From: Rhodobacteraceae bacterium Alg231-04
GTDB lineage: Bacteria > Pseudomonadota > Alphaproteobacteria > Rhodobacterales > Rhodobacteraceae
Length of the DNA: 64,000 nt
Assembly: GCA_900143635.1 (NCBI GenBank)
Contig: FREY01000001.1
Location: forward strand, 465,324 to 529,323
Direction: 5' to 3'
The notes beneath the pieces were generated by a model that was given only the letters and a program-made list of their open reading frames with translations, was not told the origin of the DNA and ran no database searches. Below are positions 1 through 9,029 of the stretch, piece by piece. Position 1 is the stretch's first letter. The number at the start of each line of letters is the position of its first letter. The position numbers and the translations under genes were made by a program.

Positions 1-502
1 CATCGTGGACTTCCCCCACGAAGGCATCCTGTTCCGTGATGTGACAACCCTCTTTGCCGACCCGCGCGGCTTTCGCATGGCCATCGACCAGATGCTGCAC
101 CCCTATGCGGGCGAACGGATCGACAAGGTGATCGGTCTCGAAGCGCGCGGCTTCATCCTTGGCGGTGCCATCGCCCACCAGCTGGGCACCGGCTTTGTGC
201 CGATCCGCAAGAAGGGCAAACTGCCCGGCACCACCATCAGCCAGGACTATAAACTGGAATACGGCGAGGCGATCGTCGAGATCCATGACGACGCCATCCA
301 GCCCGGCGAGAAAATCCTCGTTGTCGACGACCTGCTGGCCACCGGCGGCACAGCCTCGGCCGGCATCAAGCTGATCGAACGTCTCGGCGGCGAGATCATC
401 TCCTGCGCCTTCATCATCGACCTGCCGGAACTCGGCGGCCGCAAGGTGCTGGAAGACATGGGCATGGATGTTCATGTGCTGTGCGAGTTCGAAGGCCTCT
501 GA
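1..502 (+). CDS. apt: Adenine phosphoribosyltransferase (5' end cut by window)
   Basis: Cytoplasmic purine-salvage enzyme joining adenine and PRPP to give AMP. The frame is already open at base 2, so the gene starts outside the window; roughly 13 N-terminal residues are missing relative to the family length of about 180. The PRPP loop [12 protein letters not shown] lies near residues 106-117 counted from base 5, and the conserved GLEARGF segment precedes it. The stop is TGA at 500-502. It faces the next gene convergently across a 75-bp gap that holds two tandem hairpins. Identity is confident from motifs and full-length similarity of the visible part. Confidence 0.95.
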   Translation, partial: IVDFPHEGILFRDVTTLFADPRGFRMAIDQMLHPYAGERIDKVIGLEARGFILGGAIAHQLGTGFVPIRKKGKLPGTTISQDYKLEYGEAIVEIHDDAIQPGEKILVVDDLLATGGTASAGIKLIERLGGEIISCAFIIDLPELGGRKVLEDMGMDVHVLCEFEGL

Positions 503-545
503 CATCCGGGTTCCCCGTTCATCGGGCCCGAAACATCCTGGGGGA

Positions 546-572
546 GGCCGAAAGGCCGGGGGCAAAGCCCCC
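546..572. repeat. Two tandem hairpins in the apt / FAD-oxidase convergent gap
   Basis: Arms ggcc/ggcc (546-549, 554-557) around a gaaa loop are followed at once by gggggc/gccccc (558-563, 567-572) around aaa. Flanking gggga and tcccc can pair outside both. No T-run follows, so this is not a classical intrinsic terminator, but its place between convergent genes fits a bidirectional transcription end or an intergenic palindromic element. Confidence 0.5.
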
Positions 573-577
573 TTCCC

Positions 578-1993
578 CTAAGCTTTCAACACTGCCCCGG
601 GGTTCATGATCCCCTGCGGATCCAGCGCCGCCTTGATCGCCTTCATCGCGCCCAGCCGCACCGGATCGCCATAGCGTTCCAGATCATCGGTCTTCATCCG
701 CCCCACACCGTGTTCGGCGCTGAACGACCCGCCAAGCTCATGCACCAGATCGTGCACCGCCGCCTGTATTTCGGCGGTGCGGGGCTTATAGGCCTCCCGG
801 CTTTCGCCCATGGGCGCATAGATATTGAAATGCAGATTGCCGTCTCCGAGATGGCCAAAACAATTGATGCGAAACGGCCCCAGAGCGGCCAGCTTCTCTG
901 TCCCGCGAATGATGAACTCCGGAATGCTGGATATCGGCACCGAGATATCATGGCTCGAAATCGACCCGACCAACCGGTTGGCCTCCGGAATACTCTCGCG
1001 CATGGTCCAAAGCTCTTGCCGCTGTGCCTCAGACTGCGCGATTGTGCCGTCTTGCGCCCAGCCCGCTTCAGCCGCGGCGACAAACAGATCCTCCAGCGCC
1101 GCCGACGGGTCCAGCCCGCCTGCCAGCCCCACATCCATCAGCACACACCAGTCAGGCAGATCACCAAAAGGCAGCCGCACCTGCGGCATTACCTGCTGCA
1201 GAAACTCCAGCCCCTGTCGGTGGATCAGCTCAAAGGCGCTGACCGCCTCGCCCAACCGGCTGCGCGCCAGCGCCAATAGCTCCAGCGCGGCTTCCGGCGA
1301 CGGCACCACAAAGACCGCCGTGCCCATTCCAACCGGGACCGGAGACAGTTTCAGCGCTGCCGCGGTGATGATCCCCAGCGTGCCTTCGGCGCCAATCAGC
1401 AGCCCCCGCAGATCATAGCCGGTGTTATCCTTGCGCAAGCGGCTCAGCCCCTGCCAGATCTCACCCGTTGGCAACACCGCCTCCAGCCCCAGACACAGGT
1501 CGCGGGCATTGCCGTACCGCAGCACATTCACCCCGCCTGCATTGGTCGACAGGTTGCCACCGATTCTGGCGCTGCCTTCTGCCGCCAGTGACAGCGGAAA
1601 CAACCGATCCTGCGCCTGTGCCGCGGCCTGAACATCGGCCAGCACAACGCCCGCCTCAGCCACAAGCACGTTCTCTGTCGGGTAAACTCCGCGAATGGCA
1701 TTCATCCGCTCCAGTGAAATCACCAGCGGCGCGGGACCCTGCGGCATCACCTGCCCGCCAACCAGCCCTGTTCCCCCGCCATAGGGAACCACCGGCACCC
1801 GCGCCTCATTGGCAGCACCTACAAGGGTCGCGACCTCCGTCACATTGCGCGGCAATGCCAGCACGCCGACCTGCCCCTTGTAGCGTCCGCGCGGCTCCTC
1901 AAGGTATCGCGCCGCAACCGGACACAGGATGTCAGCAGGCAGCAGATCACCCAGACGGGCGGCGAATTCGGGAGTGGCAGGGTTCAGCGTCAT
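578..1993 (-). CDS. FAD-linked 2-hydroxyacid dehydrogenase (GlcD / D-lactate dehydrogenase-like)
   Basis: 471 residues, the usual length for the GlcD/DLD branch of the VAO flavoprotein family, which oxidises D-2-hydroxyacids (glycolate, D-lactate, D-2-hydroxyglutarate) and passes electrons to the respiratory chain. The FAD pyrophosphate loop PYGGGTGLVGG is at residues 70-80. The C-terminal half carries the family motif HLGDGNLH and an EHGVGRMK segment (about 427-434). No glcE or glcF partner is adjacent, so a stand-alone D-lactate or D-2-hydroxyglutarate dehydrogenase is more likely than a glycolate oxidase subunit. The exact substrate cannot be read from sequence. ATG at 1993. Confidence 0.85.
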   Translation of the reverse strand: MTLNPATPEFAARLGDLLPADILCPVAARYLEEPRGRYKGQVGVLALPRNVTEVATLVGAANEARVPVVPYGGGTGLVGGQVMPQGPAPLVISLERMNAIRGVYPTENVLVAEAGVVLADVQAAAQAQDRLFPLSLAAEGSARIGGNLSTNAGGVNVLRYGNARDLCLGLEAVLPTGEIWQGLSRLRKDNTGYDLRGLLIGAEGTLGIITAAALKLSPVPVGMGTAVFVVPSPEAALELLALARSRLGEAVSAFELIHRQGLEFLQQVMPQVRLPFGDLPDWCVLMDVGLAGGLDPSAALEDLFVAAAEAGWAQDGTIAQSEAQRQELWTMRESIPEANRLVGSISSHDISVPISSIPEFIIRGTEKLAALGPFRINCFGHLGDGNLHFNIYAPMGESREAYKPRTAEIQAAVHDLVHELGGSFSAEHGVGRMKTDDLERYGDPVRLGAMKAIKAALDPQGIMNPGAVLKA

Positions 1994-2032
1994 GCCCCAT
2001 CCATGGCCAATGCCGCCGACGCTGGCAAGCCT

Positions 2033-2860
2033 TCACTCGTCCTCTTGCAGAAACGACGGCTCCAGAACCCAAATCGTGGGCCGGTCGGGCAGGCTACGCA
2101 AGGAAACCGTGACCTCACTTGCTCCGGGGCGTACCACGTCGAAATCCGATCCGATTTCGGCCAAGAACAAATCCAGTGAATAATCCGAAAACCAGTGCAT
2201 GGGAATTATCACCGAAGAACGCAGCCTTTGCAGGACCTTCACCATCTCCGGCAGCGCCATGGTGTTGCCTCCGTCCACCGCTGCCATCACCACATCCAGC
2301 CGACCAAGCGCTGCAAACTGTTCCGGCGTCGGCACGTGATGCAAATGCCCCAGATGGCCGATGCACAGGCCTTCGGATTCGAAGACAAAGACAGAGTTCC
2401 CGTTTTCTTCCACACCGCCGAATGTCGAGCGAATATCAGTGGAAACATTGCGGATCAGGACTTCGCCCAGGTCCAGCACATGTTCGATCCCCTCTCCGAA
2501 AGGTCCCCACCCTTTCAGCACATGCTTGATGGCAGGATCAGGAAACGGGGTCCAATGGGTGTCATGGGCGTGGTTCATTGTAACCACATCCGGGATCAGA
2601 TCGGCGCTGCCGGTAAACCCGGTGAAGTCAGTGATGATGTTCAGCCCGCCAGGGGTCTGGAGCAGGAAACTCGCGTGGCTGATATATCGGATACGCACGG
2701 AAAACTCCGGCACGACATCCTGCCAGGAGGCTTTGTGAATGAATGCAATTCCGGGGGCTGCTTCGGCCAGTGCAATGCAATGACTTGCCCGCCGCTCCTG
2801 AGCACTAACAGGCATCGCAAGGAAGAGTAGAAGGAAGATTACAATGGCACGCATGCCCAT
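2033..2860 (-). CDS. Exported metallo-beta-lactamase-fold hydrolase (UlaG-like)
   Basis: 275 residues with a clear N-terminal signal peptide (hydrophobic core residues 5-18, VSA-Q cleavage near 20), so it should act in the periplasm. The metal motif is HAHDTH at 97-102, a variant of HxHxDH, and further histidines occur in GHLGHLHH and PMHW. This pattern belongs to the UlaG/RomA-type lactonase-like branch. It is transcribed in the same direction as the FAD dehydrogenase 39 bp downstream, so the two may share a transcript. An in-frame ATG at 2854 is a possible alternative start; neither has a strong ribosome binding site. Substrate unknown. Confidence 0.75.
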   Translation of the reverse strand: MGMRAIVIFLLLFLAMPVSAQERRASHCIALAEAAPGIAFIHKASWQDVVPEFSVRIRYISHASFLLQTPGGLNIITDFTGFTGSADLIPDVVTMNHAHDTHWTPFPDPAIKHVLKGWGPFGEGIEHVLDLGEVLIRNVSTDIRSTFGGVEENGNSVFVFESEGLCIGHLGHLHHVPTPEQFAALGRLDVVMAAVDGGNTMALPEMVKVLQRLRSSVIIPMHWFSDYSLDLFLAEIGSDFDVVRPGASEVTVSLRSLPDRPTIWVLEPSFLQEDE

Positions 2861-3080
2861 ATGCTAGGGCATTTTGCGCCACAGTCACGCAGTCCGGGCC
2901 TCTTTGGAAAATCGCTCCGGGGTTCCCCTCACTCAGCAGGCATGCCTTCGCTCCGCTTCTGACATGGCCCAAGGCCGGTGAGCGCACCAATAGCCCCTTG
3001 GCTAGCCCGATCAGATCCGCCAAAACTGTCATCACATTTTATCGGTTCGGCCCAAACCGGTCCAACAAGGGAATTTGACA

Positions 3081-3248
3081 ATGACGACCGACGACATCAT
3101 CGGCACGATCCTTGGTATTCTGATCTGCCTCGCCGTTGCCGGCGTGATCCTCTATGCCCTGTTCTCCCGCCCGACCCCAAACAAGCGCACGGCCAGCCGC
3201 AGCACCTTTACCCATGGTATCGATGACACCTCCATCGATGGTGAATGA
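3081..3248 (+). CDS. Small single-pass membrane protein, 55 aa
   Basis: The frame begins with an ATG preceded by aaggg (3067-3071). Residues about 6-29 form one hydrophobic helix, followed by an Arg/Lys-rich then Asp-rich polar tail. The frame uses GC-rich codons like its neighbours. It is an orphan between an MBL-fold gene reading away and the convergent GNAT gene. I do not recognise a family; a small inner-membrane peptide is the only thing sequence supports. Confidence 0.5.
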   Translation: MTTDDIIGTILGILICLAVAGVILYALFSRPTPNKRTASRSTFTHGIDDTSIDGE

Positions 3249-3438
3249 CCCGGCGCGCCATGGCCCATCGCCTGCCCGTTCATTCACCTTCACAGTATAC
3301 TCTGGGAAGACGCCGGTCAGGGCGGTGGGGAAACGCCCCGGCACCGGGGCTGGCCCGGAGCCTGCTATAGGCATTGGACAGTCTCTAATGATGCAGCCAA
3401 AGGGGCGGGAGCGGCCTGAGAGCCCTAACTCGCAAGCC

Positions 3439-4023
3439 TCAGCCCGCGTCGGTTTTGCCGCGCCGGTCGCTGCGCAAAGCCGCATATAGAACATGGGTGC
3501 GCCAGCGACCGTTGATCTGCAAATAACTCTGCGCCACGCCTTCGTATTTGAAACCCGAACTTTCCAAAAGCCCGCGCGAGGCGGCGTTTTCCGGCAGGCA
3601 GGCCGCTTCAAGTCGGCTCAGGTCCAGCTTGGTAAATGCGTAATGCACAACCGCGCCGATCGCCTCGCGCATATAGCCCTGACGCGCATAGCGCAGCCCC
3701 GTCCAATAGCCCAAGGTGCCGGCCTGCGCCGGGCCACGGCGGATATTGTCCAGGGTGATCGCCCCGACCAGGGCCTGATCCGTGCGGCGAAACAGGAACA
3801 GCGGCAGCGCGGTGCCGCCGTTGACCGACCGCTGCGCCCAGTAGACCCGGTTGGTAAAGCTTTTGCGGGTCAGATGGTCCTGCGCCCAGATGGGTTCCCA
3901 GGGTGTCAGATAATCGCGGCTTTCGTCGCGCATCTGTGCCCATTCGCGGAAATCCCCATGCGCGGGCGGACGCAGCGTCAGGCGCTCCGTCTCGATCTTT
4001 ACCTTTCGCTTGCTCAGAAGCAT
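3439..4023 (-). CDS. GNAT N-acetyltransferase, RimJ/RimL type
   Basis: 194 residues. Opening segment ETERLTLRPP and later YWTG, YMREA and NAASRGLLESSGF are typical of RimJ/RimL-like ribosomal-protein or small-substrate acetyltransferases using acetyl-CoA. The frame is open further upstream, but the true start is the ATG at 4023, whose A is also the last base of the TGA stop of the peptidase gene (TGATG), implying translational coupling. It is the last gene of the run that begins at ctaC. Acetylated substrate unknown. Confidence 0.85.
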   Translation of the reverse strand: MLLSKRKVKIETERLTLRPPAHGDFREWAQMRDESRDYLTPWEPIWAQDHLTRKSFTNRVYWAQRSVNGGTALPLFLFRRTDQALVGAITLDNIRRGPAQAGTLGYWTGLRYARQGYMREAIGAVVHYAFTKLDLSRLEAACLPENAASRGLLESSGFKYEGVAQSYLQINGRWRTHVLYAALRSDRRGKTDAG

Positions 4024-5285
4024 CAGGCCGCGCGCCTCTCCTGCAGCTTTGCCAGCGACGGTGCCTTGGACACCGGACCATAAAGCGCCAGAGCGGCCGG
4101 TGCTGTCGCCGCCATATGTTCGGCAAAGCTGCGCACATCTGCGCAGGTGACGGCATCGATGCGGGCGACGGTTTCTTCCAGCTTGGGCACCCGGTTCCAG
4201 ACCTGCACCATCCGCGCCAGACGTTCGGCGCGTGACGAGGGGCTTTCCAGCCCCATCAGCATGCCGGCCTTCATCTGGGTGCGGGCACGGGCGACTTCTT
4301 CTTCGCTCATATCCTCGGCGGCGCGCTTCATCTCGTCGATGGTGATGCCCGCCAGTTCCGCCAGCTGATCGCCCGAGGTGCCGGCATAGATCGTGGTCGA
4401 GCCTGTATCGGCATAGGCACCGGCCTGGGCGAAGATCGTGTAGCACAGCCCGCGCTTTTCGCGCACCTCCTGAAACAGACGCGAGGACATGCCGCCGCCC
4501 AAGGCGCTGGCATAGATCTGTGCGGTATAGATTTCCTGCTTGCGATAGCCCGGACCCTCCAGCGCCAGTGCAAAATGCGCCTGCTCCAGATCCTTTTCCT
4601 GACGGGCCTCGCCGCCGGTAAAGCGGGCGGCCTCATAGGTATTGCCGACAAGCGGGCTCATGTGGCCGAACATCTGTTCTGCCATTTTGACCAGCGCGTC
4701 GTGATCCACGGCACCTGCCGCCGCCAGAATCATCTGCCCCGGCCCGTAGTGTTCACCCACAAAACCAGACAGATCTTCGCGGCTGAAAGAGCTCACCCGT
4801 TCCGAGGGGCCAAGAATGGTCCGCCCGATGGGCTGATTGTGATAGCTTTGTTCTTGCAGCCAGTCAAAGATCACATCGTCCGGCGTATCCAGTGCCTGAC
4901 CGATCTCCTGCAGGATCACGCCGCGCTCGATCTCGATCTCGCGCTGGTCGAACACCGGGTTCAACACGATGTCGCCGATCACATCCAGCGCCAGTGCCAC
5001 ATCATCCTTCAGCACACGCACATAATAGGCGGTCACTTCGCGGCTGGTGTAGGCGTTGATATAGCCGCCCACATCCTCGATCGCCTCGGCGATCTCCAGC
5101 GCCGTGCGCCGTTCGGTGCCCTTGAAAGCCATATGCTCAAGGAAATGGGCAATGCCGTTCTGCTCGATCCGTTCGTGACGGCCGCCAGCCGTCACCCAGA
5201 TCCCGATAGAGGCGCTCTCAAGCCCCGGCATATGCTCCGAAACGATGCGAAATCCGTTGGCGAGCGTGTCTTGTTGAACAGTCAA
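4023..5285 (-). CDS. M16 family zinc peptidase (processing-peptidase-like)
   Basis: 420 residues, length of single-domain-pair M16B enzymes related to mitochondrial processing peptidase beta and PqqL-like peptidases. The inverted zinc motif HFLEH is at residues 47-51, with the third ligand Glu near 127 in VILQE, about 76 residues on. The Arg/Tyr-rich C-terminal segment RLFQEVREKRGLCY is the M16 substrate-binding stretch. The start ATG overlaps the thrC stop by 4 bp (5282-5285) and its stop overlaps the GNAT start. In alphaproteobacteria it commonly sits next to thrC; physiological substrate unknown. Confidence 0.92.
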   Translation of the reverse strand: MTVQQDTLANGFRIVSEHMPGLESASIGIWVTAGGRHERIEQNGIAHFLEHMAFKGTERRTALEIAEAIEDVGGYINAYTSREVTAYYVRVLKDDVALALDVIGDIVLNPVFDQREIEIERGVILQEIGQALDTPDDVIFDWLQEQSYHNQPIGRTILGPSERVSSFSREDLSGFVGEHYGPGQMILAAAGAVDHDALVKMAEQMFGHMSPLVGNTYEAARFTGGEARQEKDLEQAHFALALEGPGYRKQEIYTAQIYASALGGGMSSRLFQEVREKRGLCYTIFAQAGAYADTGSTTIYAGTSGDQLAELAGITIDEMKRAAEDMSEEEVARARTQMKAGMLMGLESPSSRAERLARMVQVWNRVPKLEETVARIDAVTCADVRSFAEHMAATAPAALALYGPVSKAPSLAKLQERRAA

Positions 5286-6670
5286 TGCGCGATGTTCTTT
5301 CTGATATGATCCTCAAGGGTCGCCAGATCGTTTGCAATCCGGGTCACCCGTTCCGATCTCTCATACAGATCCGCCATGCGCGGGGGAAGAGGCGGATGAA
5401 TGCCACAGGCATCTTCCACGGCGGCCGGGAATTTGGCCGGGTGCGCGGTGGCCAGCGTGATCATCGGCACTTCTGCCTGACGGTGCTCGTTTGCGACCTT
5501 CACACCCACTGCGCCATGCGGGCACAGAAGCTCGCCCGAGGCGGCAACTTCGGATTTGATCGTGGCAAGCGTTTCCTCTTCCGAGGCACGGCCCGACACA
5601 TAGGTTTCAGACAGCGCCTGCATGGCGCCTTGCGAGACGTCAAAGCCACCATTTGCCAGCTCAACCATCAGCTGCGCCACGGCGGCAGCATCCTGATCGT
5701 AGGCGTAGAACAGCGCGCGTTCAAAGTTGGATGAGACCTGAATATCCATCGACGGGCTGATCGAAGGGGCGGTTTCGCCCTTGTAGTAACCTTCGCCAGA
5801 CAGGCAGCGGTGCAGGATGTCATTCTGGTTGGTCGCCACCACCAGCTGTTCAATCGGCAGGCCCATCTGTTTGGCGATGAAGCCCGCGAAAATGTCACCG
5901 AAGTTGCCGGTCGGCACGGTAAAGCTGACCTTGCGGCCCGGCGCGCCAAGCGACACCGCGGCAGAGAAGTAATAGACCACCTGCGCCAGTACGCGGGCGA
6001 TATTGATCGAGTTCACGCCTGCCAGTTTCACGCCATCGCGGAAATCGAAGTCGTTGAACATGTCCTTCACGCGGGCCTGGCAATCGTCAAAGTCGCCATC
6101 GACGGCCAGCGCGTGCACGTTCTTGTCCTGCGGCGTGGACATCTGCCGACGCTGCACTTCGGAAACGCGGCCATGCGGGTAGAGAATGAAGACATCGACG
6201 TTATCAAGGCCGCGGAAGGCCTCCATCGCGGCGGAACCGGTGTCCCCCGAGGTCGCACCCGCAATGGTCACCCGGTCGCCCCGGCGCTCAAGCGCGGCCT
6301 GAAACAGCTGACCAATCAGCTGCATGGCAAAGTCTTTGAAGGCCAGTGTGGGGCCGTGGAACAGCTCCAGCAGGAAGTGGTTCGGGGCCAGCTGCTTCAG
6401 CGGTGCACGGGCGGCGTGGCCAAAGCCCGCATAGGCACGTTCGATAATGGCGCGGAACTCATCGTCCGAGAAACTGTCGCCTACAAACGGACGCATCACC
6501 CGAAAGGCGGTTTCCTCGTAAGAGAGACCGGCAAGGGCTGCGATCTCTTCCTGGCTCATCTGGGGAATTTCTGAAGGCACATAAAGGCCGCCGTCGCGGG
6601 CCAGCCCGGTCAGCATCGCATCTTCAAAGGAGAGCTCGGGCGCCTGCCCGCGGGTCGAGATATACTTCAT
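5282..6670 (-). CDS. thrC: Threonine synthase
   Basis: PLP enzyme converting O-phosphohomoserine to threonine. 462 residues, matching the proteobacterial form. The PLP lysine is K112 in GPTLAFKDFAMQ; SGDTGSAA and GNFGDIFAG are the phosphate-binding and PLP-phosphate loops. ATG at 6670 lies 4 bp downstream of the surf1 stop, and the 3' end overlaps the M16 peptidase by 4 bp, so it is embedded in the oxidase-cluster transcript. Confidence 0.97.
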   Translation of the reverse strand: MKYISTRGQAPELSFEDAMLTGLARDGGLYVPSEIPQMSQEEIAALAGLSYEETAFRVMRPFVGDSFSDDEFRAIIERAYAGFGHAARAPLKQLAPNHFLLELFHGPTLAFKDFAMQLIGQLFQAALERRGDRVTIAGATSGDTGSAAMEAFRGLDNVDVFILYPHGRVSEVQRRQMSTPQDKNVHALAVDGDFDDCQARVKDMFNDFDFRDGVKLAGVNSINIARVLAQVVYYFSAAVSLGAPGRKVSFTVPTGNFGDIFAGFIAKQMGLPIEQLVVATNQNDILHRCLSGEGYYKGETAPSISPSMDIQVSSNFERALFYAYDQDAAAVAQLMVELANGGFDVSQGAMQALSETYVSGRASEEETLATIKSEVAASGELLCPHGAVGVKVANEHRQAEVPMITLATAHPAKFPAAVEDACGIHPPLPPRMADLYERSERVTRIANDLATLEDHIRKNIAH

Positions 6671-6674
6671 GGTC

Positions 6675-7346
6675 TCAGCTTTCAGGTTTGGCGCGCGAAC
6701 GCCGCAGGAAGAAGAGGGTCATCGCGGCCCAGATCAGGGCGAGCGAAAACCAGGTTATGGCATATTGCAAGTGGTCATTGGCGATCGAGGCGGTGTCGAC
6801 CGGCAGCGGCGTAACGGGCCCGTCGTCAAATGTCGGGTCGCGCAACACGATCATCGCGGGTTCCGTGCCGAGTGCCGCGGCCATCGCCGTCACATCGCGG
6901 GCGAACCAGATGTTTTTGTCCAGATCCGGTGCGGGCGTATAGCTGTCGGTCTCGTCCGGCCAGTGGATATTGCCGGTCACTGTCACCGGGGCCGCGTGGC
7001 CAGCGGGGGGATTTTGTGTCTGGGGCACAAAGCCGCGGTCCAGCAGGATCACCCGGTCGCCGATCTGCAACGGAGAGATAATGCGGTAGCCCGCCCCAAT
7101 CCCCTTGCGCGAGGTCAGCACCCGCAGCATCGGCGCCTGAACAATACCTTCAACCGATACCGGACGGTACTTGTCGACCTCCGGGTCCAGCATCTGCGGC
7201 AGGGCCACGGGATCAGCAGCGATGCGGGTCTCGATGGTGGCCAGAATTGCGTTCTTCCAGGCCAGACGCTGCAGCTGCCAGATGCCAAGGCTCAGCAGAA
7301 CCCCGAGCCCGGCAAGGCTGAACAGCAGGAAGAAGACGCGGCGCAT
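6675..7346 (-). CDS. surf1: SURF1 family cytochrome oxidase biogenesis protein
   Basis: Inner-membrane factor that helps insert heme a into subunit I of aa3 oxidase. Residues about 5-22 and 193-213 form the two membrane helices that bracket the periplasmic domain, the family hallmark, and GIWQLQRLAWK and VLLDRGFVP are SURF1 signatures. I set the start at the ATG at 7346 (223 residues, preceded by aaggg) because the open frame upstream runs through the hairpin and into ctaE. It sits directly behind ctaE, the usual place in Rhodobacteraceae. Confidence 0.9.
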   Translation of the reverse strand: MRRVFFLLFSLAGLGVLLSLGIWQLQRLAWKNAILATIETRIAADPVALPQMLDPEVDKYRPVSVEGIVQAPMLRVLTSRKGIGAGYRIISPLQIGDRVILLDRGFVPQTQNPPAGHAAPVTVTGNIHWPDETDSYTPAPDLDKNIWFARDVTAMAAALGTEPAMIVLRDPTFDDGPVTPLPVDTASIANDHLQYAITWFSLALIWAAMTLFFLRRSRAKPES

Positions 7347-7368
7347 GGGGTGCCCTTGCAAATGAAAC

Positions 7369-7394
7369 AGCGCGCGGAGCCAACTCCGCGCGCT
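7369..7394 (-). terminator. Hairpin between ctaE and surf1
   Basis: Perfect 11-bp stem, arms agcgcgcggag (7369-7379) and ctccgcgcgct (7384-7394), loop ccaa. On the minus strand only GTTT follows, so it is a weak terminator or an mRNA-stabilising stem that would favour ctaE over the downstream genes. Confidence 0.55.
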
Positions 7395-7443
7395 GTGTTT
7401 GATACTCTGTGTCTGCGGATTTTCAACCGCAAACATGTATCGG

Positions 7444-8256
7444 TTACATTCCGGAGGTGCCCCAGATGTAGACCGCGAAGAACAGGAACAGCCAGACAAC
7501 GTCCACGAAATGCCAGTACCAGGCTGCGGCCTCAAAGCCGACGTGCTGTTCCGGAGTGAAGTCGCCCTTCATCGCCCGGATCAGGCAGACGATCAGGAAG
7601 ATGGTGCCGATCAGAACGTGGAAACCGTGGAAACCTGTGGCCATGAAGAAGTTCGAGAAGAACTCATCGCCACCGAACTGCCAGCCTTCGTGAGCCAGAA
7701 GTTCATAGTATTCGAACGCCTGCAGCGCGGTAAAGGCAACGCCCAGTGCGATACCGATGGCCAGACCCTGAACCAGACCTTTGCGGTCATTGTCATGCGC
7801 CAGCGCGTGGTGCGCCCATGTGACAGCACAGCCCGACAGCAGCAGGATCAGCGTGTTGATCAGCGGCAGGTGGAAGGGGTCAACGGCGTGAATTGCCGGC
7901 GCCATGTATTCGGTGCCGATATATTCTTCCATCGGGTAGATGACGTGTTTGAAGAAAGACCAGAACCACGCAAAGAAGAACATGATTTCGGACATCACAA
8001 ACAGGATGAAGCCCATGCGCAGGCCGATGCGAACAACATTGGTGTGATCACCAACTTTGCTTTCGGCAACAACCTCGGCCCACCAAGCGTACATGGTGTA
8101 GAGAACAACCACCAAACCGGCCCAGAAAGCCCAAGCGGTGATGTCGTGCATCCACAGAACCGCGCCGAACAGCATCAGGAAACCGCCCGCAGCCCCCATG
8201 AGCGGCCAGATCGACGGCGGCAGAATATGATAATCGTGATTTTTAGCGTGCGCCAT
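7444..8256 (-). CDS. ctaE: Cytochrome c oxidase subunit III
   Basis: 270 residues, polytopic (seven hydrophobic segments) subunit of the aa3-type oxidase. Family features include the N-terminal HDYHILPPS...WPLMG stretch, [13 protein letters not shown] and the C-terminal [10 protein letters not shown] motif. It stabilises proton uptake into subunit I. Located 23 bp after ctaG and before surf1; part of the minus-strand cta operon. Confidence 0.97.
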   Translation of the reverse strand: MAHAKNHDYHILPPSIWPLMGAAGGFLMLFGAVLWMHDITAWAFWAGLVVVLYTMYAWWAEVVAESKVGDHTNVVRIGLRMGFILFVMSEIMFFFAWFWSFFKHVIYPMEEYIGTEYMAPAIHAVDPFHLPLINTLILLLSGCAVTWAHHALAHDNDRKGLVQGLAIGIALGVAFTALQAFEYYELLAHEGWQFGGDEFFSNFFMATGFHGFHVLIGTIFLIVCLIRAMKGDFTPEQHVGFEAAAWYWHFVDVVWLFLFFAVYIWGTSGM

Positions 8257-8279
8257 TTAAGTGTCCCTCACCTATCGGC

Positions 8280-8855
8280 CTAGTTCGTTGTTATCTTCGC
8301 CTGCGTTTCGAGGGAGGCATAGCCCTCGGGCAGGTCAATTTCGTAGAAAGTGTACGACAGCGTGATCGTATGTACATACTTGCCGTCCCGGTCCTCGACA
8401 ATTTCCGGGTCGACAAAGAAGGTCACGGGCATTTGCACCCGCTCCCCCGGTAGCAGCACCTGTTCTTCAAAGCAGAAACAGGCGATTTTCTCAAAGAACC
8501 CACCGGCCGTATAGGGCGTCACATTGTAGGACGCCTGCCCCGCAACGGGACGGTCGGTCGGGTTATAGGCCTCGTAAAAGGCAAGGCCGGTCTCGCCGAT
8601 GCGGACTTCCATTTCGCGCACTACGGGTGTGAACTCCCACGGCATGTCGCGTTCTTTGGAGGCATCGAAACGTACGGTGATGGTCTGATCTAGGATCTCG
8701 TCCGACCCGCCCGTGGCCACGCCGGTGACGCCGCCAAAACCGGTGACCCGGCAGAACCAATCGTAAAAGGGAACCGAGGCCCAGGACAGCGCACCCATGA
8801 CGACGACAACGCCGGCAAGCTGAGCTGCTGTTTTCTGAGGGCCCTGAAGTGCCAT
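8280..8855 (-). CDS. ctaG: Cytochrome c oxidase copper-assembly protein CtaG (Cox11)
   Basis: 191 residues with one N-terminal membrane helix (about 11-28) and a periplasmic immunoglobulin-like domain. The copper-binding CFCF motif has Cys127 and Cys129, and Cys35 just past the helix is also conserved in Cox11. It delivers copper to the CuB centre of subunit I. Its ATG at 8855 overlaps the stop of the small upstream gene (TGATG). Confidence 0.96.
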   Translation of the reverse strand: MALQGPQKTAAQLAGVVVVMGALSWASVPFYDWFCRVTGFGGVTGVATGGSDEILDQTITVRFDASKERDMPWEFTPVVREMEVRIGETGLAFYEAYNPTDRPVAGQASYNVTPYTAGGFFEKIACFCFEEQVLLPGERVQMPVTFFVDPEIVEDRDGKYVHTITLSYTFYEIDLPEGYASLETQAKITTN

Positions 8856-9028
8856 CAGTTGTTGCCCCCGCTCTGGTTCAACTCCTGCGGAAACTGAATA
8901 CCCTGCGACGTCACTTTGACAATCGTCAGGCCAAAGACCAGCGCAATGAAGGCGACCAGTGTCAGGCCAACTCCGAGATTGCGGCCAAAGCGGCGTTTGT
9001 GCAGATCGTGCTGTTTGCTCAGGGCCAT
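8855..9028 (-). CDS. Small single-pass membrane protein in the cta operon, 57 aa
   Basis: Starts at the ATG at 9028, two bases past the ctaB stop. The N-terminus is basic (about 12-18 residues with KRRFGRN) followed by one helix (residues 20-40) and a short polar tail. A gene of this size and position is standard between ctaB and ctaG in alphaproteobacteria and is often called CoxF-like; its role in oxidase assembly is inferred from position only. TGATG overlap with ctaG suggests coupled translation. Confidence 0.8.
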   Translation of the reverse strand: MALSKQHDLHKRRFGRNLGVGLTLVAFIALVFGLTIVKVTSQGIQFPQELNQSGGNN

Positions 9029-9029
9029 C

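Noticed and set aside
4024-4446. N-terminal extension of the GNAT gene across the M16 peptidase gene
   Set aside because: Out-of-frame shadow of the peptidase; the TGATG junction gives the real start.
7347-7535. N-terminal extension of surf1 into ctaE
   Set aside because: It crosses a perfect hairpin and overlaps ctaE; the ATG at 7346 gives the normal membrane anchor.
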